In this document: positions 51,794 to 52,458 of the stretch, piece after piece
Position numbering within the stretch: position 1 is the first letter of the stretch
Layout: each line of letters starts with the position of its first letter
Assembly (NCBI GenBank): GCA_913055215.1
Contig: CAJXJP010000003.1
Location: forward strand, 1-52,458
Length of the DNA: 52,458 nucleotides
Source: an uncultured Candidatus Altimarinota bacterium
Lineage (GTDB): Bacteria > Patescibacteriota > Gracilibacteria > BD1-5 > UBA6164
Direction: 5' to 3'
Translations under genes and position numbers: made by a program
The notes under the pieces: generated by a model
The model's input: only the letters and a program-made list of their open reading frames with translations
Database searches by the model: none
Told to the model about the DNA's origin: nothing

Positions 51794-52172
51794 TTATAAT
51801 ATTTTCTTGACTGAAATAAGATAAATAAAAAGGAAAATTAGCTAAAGATTTTTGAGAATAATGTTCTTCATAAAAAGAATGAGAATGGAAAAAAATATAA
51901 CCATCGACAGCTTCTTTAAAACTCCAATTATGCATTTGTCCAGGAGTTAGAAAAAAGACACTACCTGGTTTTATTTCATAAAAATTAAAATCTATTTGGT
52001 GTGTTCCAGTACCTTTAGTGAATAGTACGCAAACATAAAAATCATGAGAATGTGGAGATTTAATAGTATCACCATTTTTCAGTAAATGATCAACAAATCG
52101 ATTGCTATAAAAGTTAGCTTCAATATTTTGATCTTTAAAATGAGAAAAGTTAAGAATAGGGTTTTTAGGCAT
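51771..52172 (-). CDS. AraC-type cupin (ligand-binding) domain without DNA-binding half
   Basis: 133 residues. A cupin typical of the AraC N-terminus: SPHSHDFYVCVLF, then IKPGSVFFLTPGQMHNW. After PFYLSYF the protein stops at TAA, where an AraC regulator would continue with two helix-turn-helix motifs. Either a genuine stand-alone cupin or a truncated AraC; the loss coincides with the overlap with UPF0489. No TGA. Confidence 0.75.
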   Translation of the reverse strand: MPKNPILNFSHFKDQNIEANFYSNRFVDHLLKNGDTIKSPHSHDFYVCVLFTKGTGTHQIDFNFYEIKPGSVFFLTPGQMHNWSFKEAVDGYIFFHSHSFYEEHYSQKSLANFPFYLSYFSQENIIIILRKYL

Positions 52173-52273
52173 AAGTTATTGTTTCAATGTCTTAATTGTC
52201 CAAAAATAAGCAATTTTATTACAATGTTTTATCTTTCATTAAGTCCTATTTTTGTTTAAAATATAGGATTAAA

Positions 52274-52458
52274 ATGAATAGAACTGTAAGTGCTTTAAAG
52301 GGGAAATGTCCAAAATGTGAAAAAGGAGATGTTTTTAGTAAAAAAGGTATAATACTACTCTTTAAAGCTCCTGTCATGAATGAAAATTGCTCAAAATGTA
52401 ATCATAAGTTTGAAATAGAACCAGGGCATTATATTGGTGCTATGTATGTTAGTTATGG
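52274..52458 (+). CDS. DUF983 family protein, partial at window edge
   Basis: The first 61 residues are visible: ALKGKCPKCEKGDVFSKKG, NENCSKCNHKFEIEPGHYIGAMYVSYG. The two CxxC pairs and GHYIGA are typical of DUF983, a small membrane protein family with a zinc-ribbon start. The rest lies beyond the window. Confidence 0.85.
   Translation, partial: MNRTVSALKGKCPKCEKGDVFSKKGIILLFKAPVMNENCSKCNHKFEIEPGHYIGAMYVSY

Noticed and set aside
1-52458. TGA as tryptophan (code 4)
   Set aside because: TGA falls on invariant glycines (GGGW, Kazal GEC, Nudix EEIG), and Trp is coded by TGG throughout.

Overview
The window is AT-rich bacterial DNA in which TGA is read as glycine (genetic code 25), so it comes from a member of Absconditabacteria (SR1) or Gracilibacteria within the Candidate Phyla Radiation. 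TGA falls where known families need glycine: the GGGW core of a fibrinogen-like domain (D-G-TGA-G-W-T), the last Gly of a Kazal domain (G-E-C), the Gly of a Nudix box (E-E-I-G) and the RecJ G-P-R-L-N-A motif. Most genes below are therefore longer than a standard-code reading suggests. All calls come from reading the sequence by eye; no database search was possible.

Layout. 101-6236: phosphate permease, PAP2 phosphatase plus murG (cell wall lipid cycle), a histidyl-tRNA-synthetase-like protein without its catalytic residues, malic enzyme, and a small protein. 6303-10405: a leftward block with a membrane peptide, a secreted acidic protein, a winged-helix replication-type protein and an AbiEi/DUF6088-like regulator. 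10708-12496: a split Aer-like sensor (PAS protein plus methyl-accepting protein) that contains no TGA codon. 12591-14299: a Kazal-type lipoprotein, two DUF2132 proteins and a membrane protein.

14572-25836 is mobile DNA. A frameshifted defence-type reverse transcriptase runs into the remnant of a large serine recombinase (element A). Element B (about 16392-25766) follows in tandem. It carries an unknown large protein, a PD-(D/E)XK nuclease, a winged-helix protein, a Rep_trans-like initiator, LexA, a Cas2-fold protein, a coiled-coil membrane protein and an intact large serine recombinase, and it ends at the 3' end (CCA) of a tRNA gene. The att core lies inside the recombinase coding sequence, so integration changes the C-terminus of the recombinase.

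26099-52458 is mostly chromosomal housekeeping. DNA repair genes are recJ, a cluster-less mutY, a TfoX_N-MGMT fusion, an AlkC-like protein, a DUF2130 protein and nth. There are also Nudix, TetR with a perfect operator, an M24 peptidase, an FAD oxidoreductase, metallopeptidases, a Nif3 protein, a TPR protein, a flippase and two related large proteins of unknown function. A type IV prepilin fused to a fibrinogen-like GGGW domain is a good candidate host-contact adhesin.

A pattern crosses the window. Genes with a strong Shine-Dalgarno site (10708, 26099, 29369-29644, 29779, 31153, 40965, and 6024-6236) have no in-frame TGA-Gly codons and several are richer in GC. The TGA-containing genes whose upstream sequence I inspected start without an evident Shine-Dalgarno site. 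One gene of the first group (29779) ends in TGA directly before a terminator.
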